The notes under the pieces are model-generated. The model saw only the letters and a program-made list of their open reading frames with translations, ran no database searches and was not told where the DNA came from. Below, piece by piece: positions 1-12,145 of a DNA stretch of 64,000 nucleotides. The stretch covers positions 12,063,614 through 12,127,613 of the forward strand of contig OZ025269.1 of the NCBI GenBank assembly GCA_964019165.1, in the 5' to 3' direction. A program made the translations under genes and the position numbers. The stretch comes from Mastigias papua. Its lineage: Eukaryota > Cnidaria > Scyphozoa > Rhizostomeae > Mastigiidae. Numbering within the stretch: position 1 is the stretch's first letter; every line of letters begins with the position of its first letter.

Positions 1-612
1 GCAGCAGTCAGTCTCTGTAGTGGATTCCTTTTGGACAGAGACCCCCTTAGAAATTCCTTGACAGTTGCACAGTTGCAGAACAACTGATTTCTGTGTATCT
101 TCATTATGCAGGTCATGTAGCAACATTATTGCTTGTATCCCAGAGCATAGTTGTAAACTGTTTGTGGTATATCACTGAATGTTTGCCTCATGTTCTTACT
201 GAAGTCACTGAAAGATACCAGCAAACAAGGCATCATATCATGCTAATACATCATGACAATGCTGCTTTGCACTGGTCAGTTGCCACCAAAGGCTTTCTAA
301 ATGCAGAAAGAGTTAACCAACTAGAACTTCCCCCCTACAAGTCCCGACCTGGCTGCATGTGACTTTGTTTTCCCTTTTGTGAAGTCAAAGTTCCAAGGGG
401 TGAGATTTGATACCCCTTATATTCAAGTAAAGGCATTTCTGGGTCACATTGAAGTAATGCCTTGATCAGAGTTTGCTGGCATGTTCCACAAGGTTCACTG
501 CATGCAGAAGTGTATTGTCAATGCTGGACAGTACTTTTAAAAGATATCAACAAAAAGTTAAGATATCTTATCTCCTTCTTCATATCTAGTAACTTTTTGA
601 ATGCCCCTTGTA
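1..612 (+). pseudogene. Decayed mariner-type transposase and 3' terminus
   Basis: This is the C-terminal half of a Tc1/mariner transposase, the DDE/D enzyme that cuts and pastes the element at TA sites. The frame around 220-310 reads IMLIHHDNAALHW, matching the family motif with the second catalytic Asp (HHDNA). Just downstream, in a different frame, comes SPDLAACDF, the usual block holding the third catalytic residue. One indel near 330-340 separates the two blocks, and stop codons follow in the MP-to-FAGMFHK stretch, so the gene is dead. The sequence ends at 590-612 with TTTTTGAATGCCCCTTGTA, which resembles mariner terminal repeats running into the TA target. The 5' half lies outside the window. 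Family assignment is from motifs; the exact subfamily is unknown. Confidence 0.75.
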
Positions 613-1158
613 TTGAATGCAACTGTGAGAGTAACAACATTTTTGTGGTTTTTATGTTTTTCATTTTGTTTTGCATTAAGTTGATATCTCATGTTTCCAG
701 GATATTTCCAACACATTTCTAGCATGTTATATGACATGTGTCTATTAGATATGAGTATATTTCAATGCAATCTAATCGATATAAGTTTGAAATTGCCTTG
801 TGTAACATTTACTGAAGGAGTAAAGCCAAGAGAATACACAGTGTTCTTCGTTTCGTTACTCACACTAACTGATCCCAAAACTAAAGCATCTTTTTTTATC
901 AATAATCATAATTGTAAGTATTAATTAACTGAGAGATACCGACACTGTAAACAGGACATTACAGAGACACCACCTACGATTTACATAACACGTTACAACT
1001 CAATTAGCCACACACATCAAATTAACCACACACATATCAAATCAATACATTCATTATAATATATATGCAATGCAGAATGTTACACTTGTATATACATATT
1101 TTCTATACATGATAAACAACAATGGGTTCCCAATTGATCCGATGCTGCTGCATTAGAG

Positions 1159-1288
<130 letters not shown>

Positions 1289-1332
1289 AACTAAACCTAA
1301 GCCGCATCCACAACGTATATAAATTACATAAA

Positions 1333-1553
<221 letters not shown>

Positions 1554-1676
1554 GTTTATGGATGGAGTGGGGTGTGTCTCATGGAGTGAGTCGGAGTTTT
1601 AACTGTATTAAATCTTAACAATAGTAATGTGGATTATGTTTTTATCACCTTTTGAATCCTTTTTTATCAACCTTAG

Positions 1677-1788
1677 AATACATCAAAAACTGTTCAGAGC
1701 CAAAGGAAATTGACACATCTGTTATTGTTGATTTCCTTCAAGACCAGGAGTTGACCAACCTCCCCCCTGGTGGAGGATTGCAAGCTAA
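1677..1788 (+). CDS. Internal coding exon, unidentified gene (exon A)
   Basis: The acceptor is a pyrimidine-rich tract ending TATCAACCTTAG and the donor is GCTAA|GTAAGT, close to consensus. Only one frame is open. It starts with two bases of a split codon and reads EIDTSVIVDFLQDQELTN followed by LPPGGGLQAK, ending with two bases of the next codon. The composition looks like globular protein rather than a random frame. Its exit phase fits exon B (4819-4912) if the second of two adjacent AGs there is used, so one gene running through 6533 is the simplest reading. Upstream exons are not visible, possibly because the gene begins before the window. I do not recognise the family. Confidence 0.6.
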
Positions 1789-1892
1789 GTAAGTCACTAT
1801 CTATCTACATTTGTCATTTTTTTGCTGTTTTTTCTTTGCAAGAGAAATGTACTTATAAGCATCCTCAGCTTCATTTTTTAACTGAAATGGTT

Positions 1893-3094
1893 CAGGGTGG
1901 CCACTACTCCTGGAAACTCCTGTAATGCAATTTAACTCCTGGAAAATACTCCTTGAAAATGCAAAAACTCCTTGGAAACTCCTGGAAGTCAATTTTTGAC
2001 CACCTCTATCAGACCTTTTTAGGACAAATTGTCACAAGGTCTGTGTATCCCCCCTGCAAGAAAGTCTAAGAGGAAAATTGTGCATCAAAAATTGGTCATT
2101 GTAGGTAGCCCCTAAAACCTTAAAGAACATACTATTTATGGGTCTGGCACCAATGTCTTCATTATACTTTCAATTACCATATTTTCTCTAGTTACCCTAT
2201 AGTGAGTTCCCTCCTTCCATAGTGTGCCTCTAAAGTGATGGAAAATTTAATGAGTTGCTCTAATGTTATTTAGAGTAAATGCATCTAGTGTAGATCATGT
2301 TCTGGATCTTCTTGTTAAAGATAACTGATTTGATAGAACATGATATACATGGATATTCTCAGACAAATAAATAACGGCTGTGTGGGGGAGCAGCACCCCA
2401 CAAACTTTATCCAGCTGGAAAATCTTAGGACATTCAGACGATTGAAGCCTTCTCGGAAAAAGCTATGCCAGGCATAACTTATCCTATAAGACTTAATCTT
2501 CCGACTGCCCTGAGATTATCAGACTCTCCTCCGTACTAATGTTTCAAGTTTGAGTCATAAATTCAGTATTCTCAATTCATGTGCGTAATACTTTTTCCAA
2601 GCAGGTTCTCCTTCTCAGCATGAAGTTCAGTAACGAAAGCAAGAATATTATATTTTGTAAACGGGCGTTTCAGACGTTTTAGAGGGCACTGCATCAAATA
2701 TTTTTCTGGGGGCAAGCCCCCAACCCTCCACACTTTTAAGGACCATATCTATGAAGGGTTTATTTTGGCACATACTTTTTGATCTGTTGGCGAAGATTTG
2801 CTACATGCAAAAGTTTCTAACCTTGAATTTGATTACTACATAAGCATCCTCACTGAAGCTTGTTCAGCTGTCTACACAAGCTTTCCTTATAGTAGTAAAT
2901 GTTTATCAATGCTCAGGCCTTCATACAAAATGATAATTGACCTTTGTCAGTTGCAAATTTTGACCTCTTCACTCCTCCCCCTAATGTCCATCAGTTTAGG
3001 TCCCTGGATATTCGCTCAGGTACTCCTGGAAAAGTCCATGGAAACTCCTGGAAAACTCCTGGATTTTCTTTGGAAAATAGGAGTGGCCACCCTG
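1893..3094. mobile_element. Non-autonomous hAT-like element, 1.2 kb
   Basis: The left end CAGGGTGGCCACTACTCC and the right end, read inverted, CAGGGTGGCCACTCCTATT are near-identical and begin with the CAGGG typical of hAT termini. Both subterminal regions repeat the motif ACTCCTGGAAA several times, as hAT subterminal transposase-binding repeats do. No transposase frame lies between. A clean 8-bp target duplication was not found (flanks AAATGGTT and GTGGTTAT share only a shifted TGGTT), so the boundary is approximate. It sits in the intron between exons A and B. Confidence 0.65.
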
Positions 3095-3502
3095 GTGGTT
3101 ATAAGCAGTTTTTCCTCTTCCTATGGTAATTTGGAGTTAAATAGTCCAGAGGTCATAGCACTTTTGTTCTAAAAGTCCTACTTTAATCTTTGTCTTGAGT
3201 TGGAATCCAGATGTGTATTTATCTATGAAGTAATTTCCCTGAGTATAGAATGCTAATGCACGGTAAATAAACCAGTTTATGTTATGCTTACTTTGATTGA
3301 TTATTGTTACATTCTGTAGAACAAACTTTGCTTTTCCTCTACCCATTTCAACATAATTGTTTAGTGCATTATTCAAGTATAATGCCAAATCTCAGTATTT
3401 ATATAGTGTAAGACATCAAGTAGCTGCTGTTCACTGGGTTAAGTGCTAAATTCAGAGGAAATATCATTATATCCTTGGGCTAAATCCAATTCTTTTGTTC
3501 TT

Positions 3503-3604
<102 letters not shown>

Positions 3605-4818
3605 TTATATATATATATGTTTTTGTTATGGAACCAAGGCCAGTGTTGCATAGTCATCTGTAGTATTAGAATTTATTTCTGTGTTTAACTTTCTTCCCTG
3701 CACTTAATTTTCTATATATGCTTCCCCAAAAATGTCCTGTTCTAAAGTTTTGCCATGTTGAAGCAATTGTTGAAGATATATTTGCCAAAGTGTCTCTTTT
3801 TATTAGTTTCCTTCCTGACAGGATGTGAACAATTTGGATTGACCTTAGCTATTCTCCCTATAGTAATAGTATAGTGAACAGAGACATGCTGAGTGGTGAT
3901 TTTAGTCTTTTTATCTATATTGTACTTTGTTTCCTATTTCAGAAATCCTGCATTGCAATGACAAGACAATGACTATATGACACATTGACCATTTGTATAT
4001 ACTGACAAGTATAGTGAGGACTTTAGACCATGAACAGTGTTTTTTAGCTCTGAATATGTGGAACATTTTTGTCTGAGTGTACACTGTAGTATTTCCAAAG
4101 TAATCTTGGTTTAAAAACACCCAGGAGTTTGATGTTTGTTGAAGTTTTATGTTATTCCAGTATAAACTTATGTATTCATTTTTGTTTTCTGGTTGTTTTT
4201 GAATGGATGAGTGACTATTTGACACACTGACTGATTGTATATATTGACAAAATAATTTGGACTGTCAAAATATTGGTTTGAAGCATTTATATTTAGACTT
4301 CCCCTCAACAAAGCAAGAGTTTTCTATTATTTTGTTATGTTTTGGTAACTGTGTTGTTTTGCTAATCTGATGTGTGATATTGCTTTTTTGCCATCTAGTA
4401 ACATTTTGTTGATAGGAGAGCCCGTTTATGGAACTTGTACTAGACTGGCACCAAATGATCAATCAGTTGGCACCAGTAGTACTTATTTATAATTTTATGA
4501 CACTTTCTGAATATTTCTATTTGTATTGTTGTTCTGTTTTTTCAGTTCCCTTTCAAAATGACCTTTTTATCTTCCAGATCATAAGCTATTTATTTCAGTT
4601 AGTTTTCAGTAATATGCGTGTAACACAGCAAGTCATCCTTTCCTTGCAGCAAGTCGAAATGTAGAAAGTGAAAATTCTTTTCTCTATCTTACTAAGGACA
4701 GGATTATGAAACGTTTATCAACAACAGAGAAGTTAAGAAACCCTTAGGAGTCCAAGAGAATACTGGATCCTAAGTCAGGTCAGACCCTTATTGTTTACCA
4801 CCCCCCCCTTTTCCAGAG

Positions 4819-4912
4819 TAGTTGCGTTTCATTAGAAGCTAATTTTCTTCGTAGAATGGATGTTATTGAAGGCACTTTGGATGAGTTGATTCCAAATAGA
4901 ACCAAAGATGAG
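4819..4912 (+). CDS. Internal coding exon, unidentified gene (exon B)
   Basis: A C- and T-rich tract precedes CCAGAG; the donor is GATGAG|GTAAGG. The open frame reads SCVSLEANFLRRMDVIEG then TLDELIPNRTKDE and ends exactly at a codon boundary, matching the phase-0 start of exon C at 6420. Acceptor choice is ambiguous: AG at 4815-4816 gives a phase-0 start, while AG at 4817-4818 adds one base and joins in frame to exon A. The predicted sequence is helical and acidic at its end. The function is unknown. Confidence 0.6.
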
Positions 4913-6419
4913 GTAAGGAGTACTTATAATTTATGGCAGCGACCATATTCCTGAATTCTTGATATAAGTTGCTCTTGTGTTCTATTTCTCTCCTTGTGTT
5001 CTTCACGCCTCCACAGCATAGCTTGTATATTTGTGCTCCTGTGCATAACCTATTTCGTGACAATTTCTCGCACATCGGTTTTTCGCGCAGAGTTGCAGTG
5101 CGAGCAAGTGGTTGATCTAAAATACGTATTTTTCGCGCATTTTGCTACGGTAAAATTTGGTGTGCACGAAATATTTCCTTTCATAAGGTGCGCGAAATCA
5201 GACAAAAGAAAAAAGAGGTATAGTTCGATAATGTCTCTTCCCAAAAACAACAAGTTATCTTAATTATTCATCTATAATGGCAATATCGTTTGTGTTTTGT
5301 ATTTTCCTCTTCTCGCGTTTGTTCTCTTTGATGTGAAACAACTTCCTCTGCACTAAGGAGTTCATTGTCACTAACATTATCACTATCCGCGCGTTTTACT
5401 ATACGGTCTGGTTCGATGTAAAATCTTATAGAAATGTCTTCTTTTCGAAATATACCTCAGTGTTTGAGTGCCTGTCTTTGCTGTCAATGTTGCTGGGATT
5501 TCTATTCCTCTGTTCGAAATCGGTGAGACTCTTAGTTGTGTATGTCACATACGAGCTTTCGAAATCCCACAATATTTCACAAAATATCATCCTGATATTA
5601 GTATGCTAAAACAATGTTCCCGCTTTTTCTTGCTATATTGAAGTTCTGTAGTACCAACAGACTTTTCACATCCTGACATTGTTATAACTGGTTGTCGTAA
5701 ATTCAAACTCGATAAAGCGTACGTGCGACAAACAGTCATTGAAGATGAGCGCCTTTTGTAAATAGTTCTAAATATGTATGAAGAATTTGAAATATATTGG
5801 TAGAGTTCCGTATGAAGTGTCCTATACTATTTTCCCATTAGGTGTTTGCGAAAATAAATTGTGCGTGAGATTCTGGTGCGCGAAAAGTGAATGCGCAAAA
5901 GAAAGACGTATTATATCTAAAATCGCGCGAAAATTTTATGAATTAAAGTATGTGCGGATTTCTTACGTATGCTGTTGGTATTTTTTCATAACGAGGCTCT
6001 GAACACACCATATTTCATACTTGACATCATATTGACTTGTTATTGCAATTCATGAAGTTTGTATGGTGTTTGTGGCTTCATTTTTGCCATGTGTGAAGAA
6101 AGCAGCTGCTGTTGATTTCACTAAAGCCATTGAATTGTTTCATTTTGTGTATAGTTGTATTATAATGTTGTTTGCCTTTGATATCTGTCAATTGCACAAT
6201 GGAGCATTCGAAACTAGAACAGAAGTGCATGTTTGCTTTCAATTAGGTATTTGTGTCAAATTCCTGTTAAGTAAATTAGATGTTAAATAGATCATTGGTG
6301 CGTTAGCCCTTCTGTCGAAAAAGATGCGCAAATTTGTTCTTGTCTTCATACCTCTTTTCAGTTAAGATCTAGGTAATATTTGCATGCTTTTTGTGCTGAA
6401 TGAGTTTCACTGTTTTTAG
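4913..6419 (+). other. Intron with CGCGAAA-rich repeat
   Basis: No coding exon was seen. Between 5060 and 5960 there are many copies of TTCGCGCA, GTGCGCGAAA and related words, in direct orientation at about 5190-5230 and 5875-5915. This suggests a decayed dispersed repeat. A separate repeat at 5604-5725 recurs at 8643-8735. Confidence 0.5.
5604..5725 (+). repeat. Dispersed repeat, copy 1
   Basis: It shares GAAGTTCTGTAGTACCA, then CAGACTTTTCA, and a later ATAAAGCG with the copy at 8643-8735. The family is unknown. Confidence 0.65.
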
Positions 6420-6533
6420 GGTCCGCATCTTGGAAGCGCCATCCCAGTTCCATTAAACATGATCAGGCAATTTGCTGGTGGTATGATAGATGATGATGTT
6501 ATGCCTTCGACTGATGCTGCTGATGATAAATGA
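6420..6533 (+). CDS. Terminal coding exon, unidentified gene (exon C)
   Basis: The acceptor TTTCACTGTTTTTAG is strong. The exon opens in phase 0, as exon B requires, and encodes 37 residues: GPHLGSAIPVPLNMIRQF then AGGMIDDDVMPSTDAADDK, followed by TGA at 6531-6533. An acidic Asp-rich tail at a C-terminus is common among small cytosolic or complex-subunit proteins, but I cannot name the family. Together with exons A and B this defines the 3' end of a plus-strand gene. The possibility that A belongs to another gene remains open because the A-B intron is 3 kb and could hide an exon. Confidence 0.62.
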   Translation, partial: GPHLGSAIPVPLNMIRQFAGGMIDDDVMPSTDAADDK

Positions 6534-8188
6534 CGATCTTATTTGTGCTTAACATGATTCTTGGCGGCATCTCCCATCTGTGGAGTTTTCTTCAAATTAG
6601 TAATTTAGTATATGCCGTTTGCATCCATGGTAGATTATATCTTTTTTCGGTTGACAACAGAGCGTATTCATTATCTCCATTCCTTAGCTCTCTTATCGAT
6701 TTGGGACCTGTTGATTCCATATCATACAGGGTTCATACGGTCAGGAACAATCAGGGAAAACTGTGCTTTTAACGGCAGTCAGGAAAGGTCAGGAAAAGTC
6801 AGGAAATTTTGTTTAAACTTGAAGGAAGTCGGGAAAAAGTCAGGGAGTTTTATCATCCATGCAGATGAATTCTTTGGTATCCAGAAACTCTATAGATTGC
6901 ACAGTTTGTGATATTTTTTGTTCCAGTTAAGCGGAGAGCCTCGTTTTCTTACCCAAATTGGAAAAATGTGCTCAATTAATTAGCTTTGAAAGATGAGTCG
7001 GTCGCATCATTTGTAAGAAAAGTTGGTCAGGAAAAATATTATGTATTTCTGATATGTAGTCAGGAAAACACCTTCATTTTCAAGGAAAAGGTCAGGAAAA
7101 CATATTGGGCAGAATGTGCATGAACTCTGTCATATTTCATACATTTGAGGGGTTTGCTTGCAAGTCTCACTTTTTTCGACCAGGATTTGGACCAGGATTT
7201 GATAGGGTTGCAGTTCTGAAGCCAGGTGTCTTCTTTTGCACTTGAACATTGCGACCAATAAGCGAAACCTACATTTGATTGCAATGATTTAGGCTCATTA
7301 ATAGCTCTCAGGTATGCCATTCATGGAAATGACACTATGGGGATTATAAAATGCGCCCGGTAATGGCACGAGGTATAAAACTGTTAGCTAATTTTGGTTT
7401 CATTTTTCATCCGATGTCAAACACTAAGCAAATGTTATCCATCAGCAGAAGTTCTTTGAAAAAAGGCTCAACGTGACCAATGCCTCATTTCATTTTCAAT
7501 TCATGGTCTGGCTAGAGCTGGTCTTTTGACTCGAGGCGAAAAAAGTGCCATTTAGAAATTATGACTGTGTATCGCTTTATGCTCGAACAAATAAACTTTA
7601 ATGACTTTTCTGTTGAGAAAGACATCTGCTCTCTCAACTATGTTGAAACTTGATTTTTCAAAGCTCCAAAAATGATAATAAAACATTGTACGCCGGTGGT
7701 GTAAACAGGCATTTGAAAGTCTCGAAGGCCTGCTGCGTTGTTGTACACTTTGGTTTTCTAATTTACGTGCAAATGGCATAAACTTCTCTTTTCAGATATA
7801 TAATTTCATACCCCCTATTGGAGTACTGTAGCAGTTTCCTGTCGTGGTCTAGCTAGCTCATTGCACAATACTGACAGTGGCATTTGTTTTTTGTGCTATT
7901 TCACTCGACCACTAACTATGCTTAACTCCTCATTGTGAAGTCATGAATTGTTGGTGTTGTACAGGTCATTCACTCATCGTTATCTAACTGTGTCAAGGCC
8001 ATTCATGTTCATTTGCTCATATTTCTACACAGAACCCTTTCGAAACAAGAAATCTAGCTCGACAGAGAGCTACAATTTCCTGTTAAATAGTTGCATATTT
8101 GAGACCTTGTGAGAAATCTTTCTTAGACTTGACTGGAGAGATTATCTGATAGATCATTATGTCCCTCTCAGTTTTTCACAAAGTCTAA
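6534..8188 (+). other. 3' flank with GTCAGGAAAA repeats; no gene seen
   Basis: From 6728 to 7100 the word GTCAGGAAAA and variants recur about ten times, starting from CAGGGTTCATACGG. This arrangement is seen at ends of hAT-like elements, but no matching right terminus was found. The rest, to 8188, shows no exon or RNA I can support. Confidence 0.45.
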
Positions 8189-8517
8189 GACCCCATTTAC
8201 ACGATATTGGATTCATTTGAGCCCGATATGTTTTCATACCGTATTGGTCTTTCGTTTACACGAAGACGATGATGAATGCGGTATAATTTCCATACGCTTA
8301 TGAATGCGGTATCGTTCAAACACGCCAATCCGATATGAATTCATACCGGATCGATTAGAAGGCCATCGGAGATAATAGAAAGTGCCTCGGTATCGATCCG
8401 GTGTGAAATCATGCCGCATTGGAGTTTTTACAAGATACCGTATTCATTTCATACCGTATTCATAAGCGTATTGACATCATACCGTATTCACCACTATCTT
8501 CGTGTAAGCATCTCCCC
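8189..8517. mobile_element. Palindromic MITE
   Basis: The left part carries CCATTTACACGA and TTTACACGAAGACGATGATG. The right part ends TATCTTCGTGTAAGCATC, which pairs with it when inverted. The words ATGAATGCGGTAT on the left and ATACCGTATTCAT on the right repeat along both arms, so nearly the whole element can fold on itself around 8370-8386. It is non-coding, and the transposase family is not clear from the ends. Confidence 0.7.
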
Positions 8518-8642
8518 ATTGATGTTGATTATTGCTTTAATATTCTTCCTGTTGAAAGCTGGTTTAATTGTCCTTGTAGACAATTCACATTTTTCCTTGT
8601 ATAAGAGCGATTGTTATAGGACAAGAAAAGCTTTTCAGTATG

Positions 8643-8735
8643 TCTAAAATATGGTGCCGCTCTTCCGTGCTGTAGTGAAGTTCTGTAGTACCAGCAGACT
8701 TTTCATGTTATAGGAAAACGAGCCTCAATAAAGCG
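8643..8735 (+). repeat. Dispersed repeat, copy 2
   Basis: Second copy of the repeat at 5604-5725, sharing GAAGTTCTGTAGTACC and CAGACTTTTCAT. Confidence 0.65.
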
Positions 8736-9111
8736 AAACCTTAGGAAATTCGCCAACCTTTATTTTGGAATTGTGATTTTTGAAAACGCTGTTTTTCTAA
8801 TAGGCATATTTTACTTAATTATTTACAATTTCTTTAATGTTGGCGTACAAATCCAGATATAGCTAACAAGCTAATTAACACCAAGAAAGTAAAACAACAT
8901 ATAAGTATTATGCAGTTTTCTTTACGAGAAAAATAAAACTACTATGAAAACCTTAGTCCATTAGTAAAAACTTTGCAAAATCTGCAGATGCAGGTACTTC
9001 ATTTCCATGATTTTATTTTCTGTTTGAAATTAGTGTGTCAGAGTCTTTAATTTCCTCCGGTAGGCATGAAAAGTGTCTAGTTTTATTGAGATCAAAACGT
9101 TGTGTGATGTG

Positions 9112-10218
9112 CAGGACTGTGGCAACTACCATGTTATAAGACTGATGAGATGACATTATGGGAGAAAATGGTAGAAGCGGGACTGAGGAGTTGTTGTAGC
9201 ATAAGTGATGAGCAGTTTGGTTTCATGTCGGGGAGAAGTACCACAGATGCAACCTTTGCGCTGAGAATGCTTACGGAAAAGTACAAAGAAGGTCAAAGGC
9301 AGCTAAACAGCGTTTATAGATATGGAAGAAGCTTATGACAGAGTTCCAAGAGCAGAGCTGTGGTGTTGCATGAGGGAGGTAAGGGTACCCGAAGTGTATG
9401 TAAGAGTAGTGCAAGACATGTACATGGACTGCCAAATACAGCTAGATGTGCGGTGGGTACTACCAAAGGCTTCCCAGTTGAAGTGGGATTTACACCAGGG
9501 ATCAGCTCTGAGTCCATTCCTTTTTGCCATCATAGTGGACAGATTGACAGACGGACTAAGGAAAAGAGCACCATGTTCAATGATGTTTGCGAATTATGTT
9601 GTGCTATACAGTGAAGACAGGGGTGAGGTAGAAGAGGACCTGGAGATATGGAGATTGGCTCTGGAACGCCATGGAATGAGGGTCAGAAGAAGCAATACAG
9701 AGCACCTGTGCGTAAATGAAATGGAAGGGGACAATAGAGTATGCATGGAAGACAATGAACTGAAGGTAACAGAGTTTAAATACTTTGGCACAACTATTGG
9801 CAGTGAGGGTGGTAGCACGACAAAGATTAAGAAAAAATATAAACACTGGATAGATTGGGCGAAGGAAAGTGACAGGAGTTCTGTGTGATAAGAATATGCT
9901 AAGATTCTTTATTGGTAATGACACAGGTAGATCGAGTGCGAAATGAGGATGTAAGAAAATACTGGGGACAAGGAGTCTTGGTGAAAAGGCAAGAGAACGT
10001 AGACTGCGATGGTATGGCCTTGTGAGAAGAATGGAAGAGACATATGTAGGGCTAAGGATGCTGGAAATGGTGCCACCAGGAAAAAGGAAGAGGGGTTGGC
10101 CATAAAGGTGCATGGATAGCATCACAGAAGATATGAGAGACGTAGGGGCCAGGAAGACGGACACACTAGACGGAACGAAGTCAAGGACCCTTACGTGCTG
10201 TGGTGACCCTCGTTAATG
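9112..10218 (+). pseudogene. RTE-type LINE reverse transcriptase, 5' truncated and broken
   Basis: Three frames in order give consecutive RTE-family reverse transcriptase blocks. First is ISDEQFGFMSGRSTTDATF (about 9200-9260). Next is MEEAYDRVPRAELWCCMR with LHQGSALSPFLFAIIVDRL (9322-9560). Last is RLRWYGLVRRMEETYVG with PPGKRKRGWP and a C-terminal CCGDPR (9990-10210). The catalytic FADD motif reads FANY, so the active-site aspartates are lost. Frameshifts occur near 9310 and 9880, and stop codons follow. The 5' half of the ORF, including the endonuclease, is absent, as expected of a 5'-truncated insertion. The long minus-strand open frame across this region is an antisense shadow. Confidence 0.85.
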
Positions 10219-10650
10219 AGGTAAAAGTTGAAAGTCAAAGTCTGAAGAATGAAAGAATTCAAAACAACACAGAAATGAGCAAAGCAAAAACAAAGGATGT
10301 GGCTGCTACATATCATAGCTGTGCAAACATTCGAAAAATTGAGAAAAAATTTAAGAATATTTGAGCCCAAGTTTTAGGTAACTTGTTAAGAAATTCGAGC
10401 TTCATGCCATAAAGGAGTTTCCTTACAGCAAAACATGCAATGGTGATTGTGAGGCTGCTTCTTGCTCCTACTTTCTTGTATATCTCTTTGATGATGTTAG
10501 TGTACTTGGCAAGCACATCATTTTTCTCCATTGCTTGTAATACTAATTGGTCTATCAAATCGAAGGAAGTTTAATGGTCTGCAAATGATATGTGAAGTGG
10601 TATGTTGAATTTGTTATTCTTCTAGAGTAATTGGCTCTATGCGTGTAGAC

Positions 10651-10872
10651 CAGGGTGGGCAAACTACGGCTCGCAGGGCACAATCCGACCCTTGAAAGTA
10701 ATTTTTGTGACCCTCGAGCAGAAAGCCCCATGTTTTACTTCTTTGTACTGTACAATAGTTAAGATCAGGTTCTGACAAATGCATGGTCTGCTTAGTTTAG
10801 TGCACCTTTGGTCCCCTTATGGAAAAGATTGGACGGATCTCTCCTACCCTCCTAAAAGGTTGCCTACCCCTA
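10651..10872. mobile_element. hAT MITE with target-site duplication
   Basis: The left terminus CAGGGTGGGCAAACTACGG and the right terminus TTGCCTACCCCTA are classic hAT ends. The flanking octamers GTGTAGAC (10643-10650) and TTGTAGAC (10873-10880) match at 7 of 8, the target-duplication length of hAT. The interior is non-coding. Confidence 0.9.
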
Positions 10873-11539
10873 TTGTAGACAGTAAATGGCGGATTGACCC
10901 TTCATGTGCGCTACTTGTTATAGAAGTCAATTTCCTTCCAGTGCGTTGCTCAATTTGTTTCTCAGTGTTTCAGTAGGCTACTTGTGTAGTTGAGAAAGCG
11001 ATCTGATTTGATGATAGCTTGCAAGATACTATGATTCGTATTATTATAATATTATTCAAGTCGTTTGGCATCACTTCTGATTGTGACCAGTGGCGGAAAG
11101 CTCGGTCATTTTCATCAGGGCAATGTCTCCTGCAGCTTTTATCTTCTCAATCGTGATCTCATCTTCACCAAATGCTTCGTTGTTTTTGATTTCCTTGATG
11201 ATTCTCCCGCACGAGAAGCCACGAGTAAGTATTATCCGCCCTGGTATTCGATTATCCGCATTCTGGTGTCAAAATCTTATCTCATTGTTTGAAGTCCAGC
11301 ATCGTTCAAATTTCCCTCTTTAGTTGTTCAGTCAAAATCAAATGGGTGGCGCTTGAGAATGGCTTCTGCAATTATGCGAACAGGAGTAGTTTTGACCTTG
11401 TATATCAAGCTAAAGTTGTGTAAAATGGTGTGTCTGAGAGCTCCTTGGTCCGAAAACAAAGATGAAAAGTCTACATATTGAGTCACTTTTTAGAGACATC
11501 AATTTCAAAGGCATCAGTTAATAGATATGTGCTCATCAT

Positions 11540-11672
11540 CTTCTTTTTTGGAGACTTATTCAAGGGGGAGGGAGGTTATTGAAAATTTGACATTCTGGGA
11601 CGGAGAATTATTCAAGGGAAATTTTCGAGGGGTCTTTTTCGAAGAGGGGGCCAATTCAAGAATATTACGGTA
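11540..11672 (-). mobile_element. MITE terminus, single end
   Basis: A GA/TC-biased stretch ends CAAGAATATTACGGTAA, the same TACGGTA-type terminus as the complete element at 62160-62553. The other end was not found, so this is a fragment. Confidence 0.45.
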
Positions 11673-12145
11673 ACGATTTTATGGTGCATTTTGATTTTCT
11701 CCATCACCACTGTTACCTATTCACAGAACTCGTTCAAATCCTCATTCTCATGGCTTGGTGTTGCTTACTCCTCACCACCCATATTTTTTGCAGTTGATAC
11801 TTTCTGTTGATTTTTGTTGCTAGTTGGTTCTTACTTTGAGATTAAATTTCTCTGTTTTTGACTTGTCCACTAGGAAGACAACTTCTCTACTGCATTTATC
11901 TCATATGATACATTTTCACTTTGTTTGCTCCTGCTTTTCCCATTCTCATTTGATTTCAGTTCTTCCAACAATACACCATTTGATTCTATCTCAATCAGTT
12001 GATCCTCAAGTTCATTCATTTTTGTCCTCGAATATTTGCACGTAGTAAGTGTAAAGTTGCAAAGTTAGTACCGACAGTTCTTTGTATCTTTTGCCGTGCA
12101 CCTGTCGTCTTACGTGTAGTCATGGTGTGGGATTAGGGTGCAACT

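Noticed and set aside
9604..10164. 186-codon minus-strand open frame
   Set aside because: It is antisense to the RTE LINE, whose plus-strand motifs are unmistakable.
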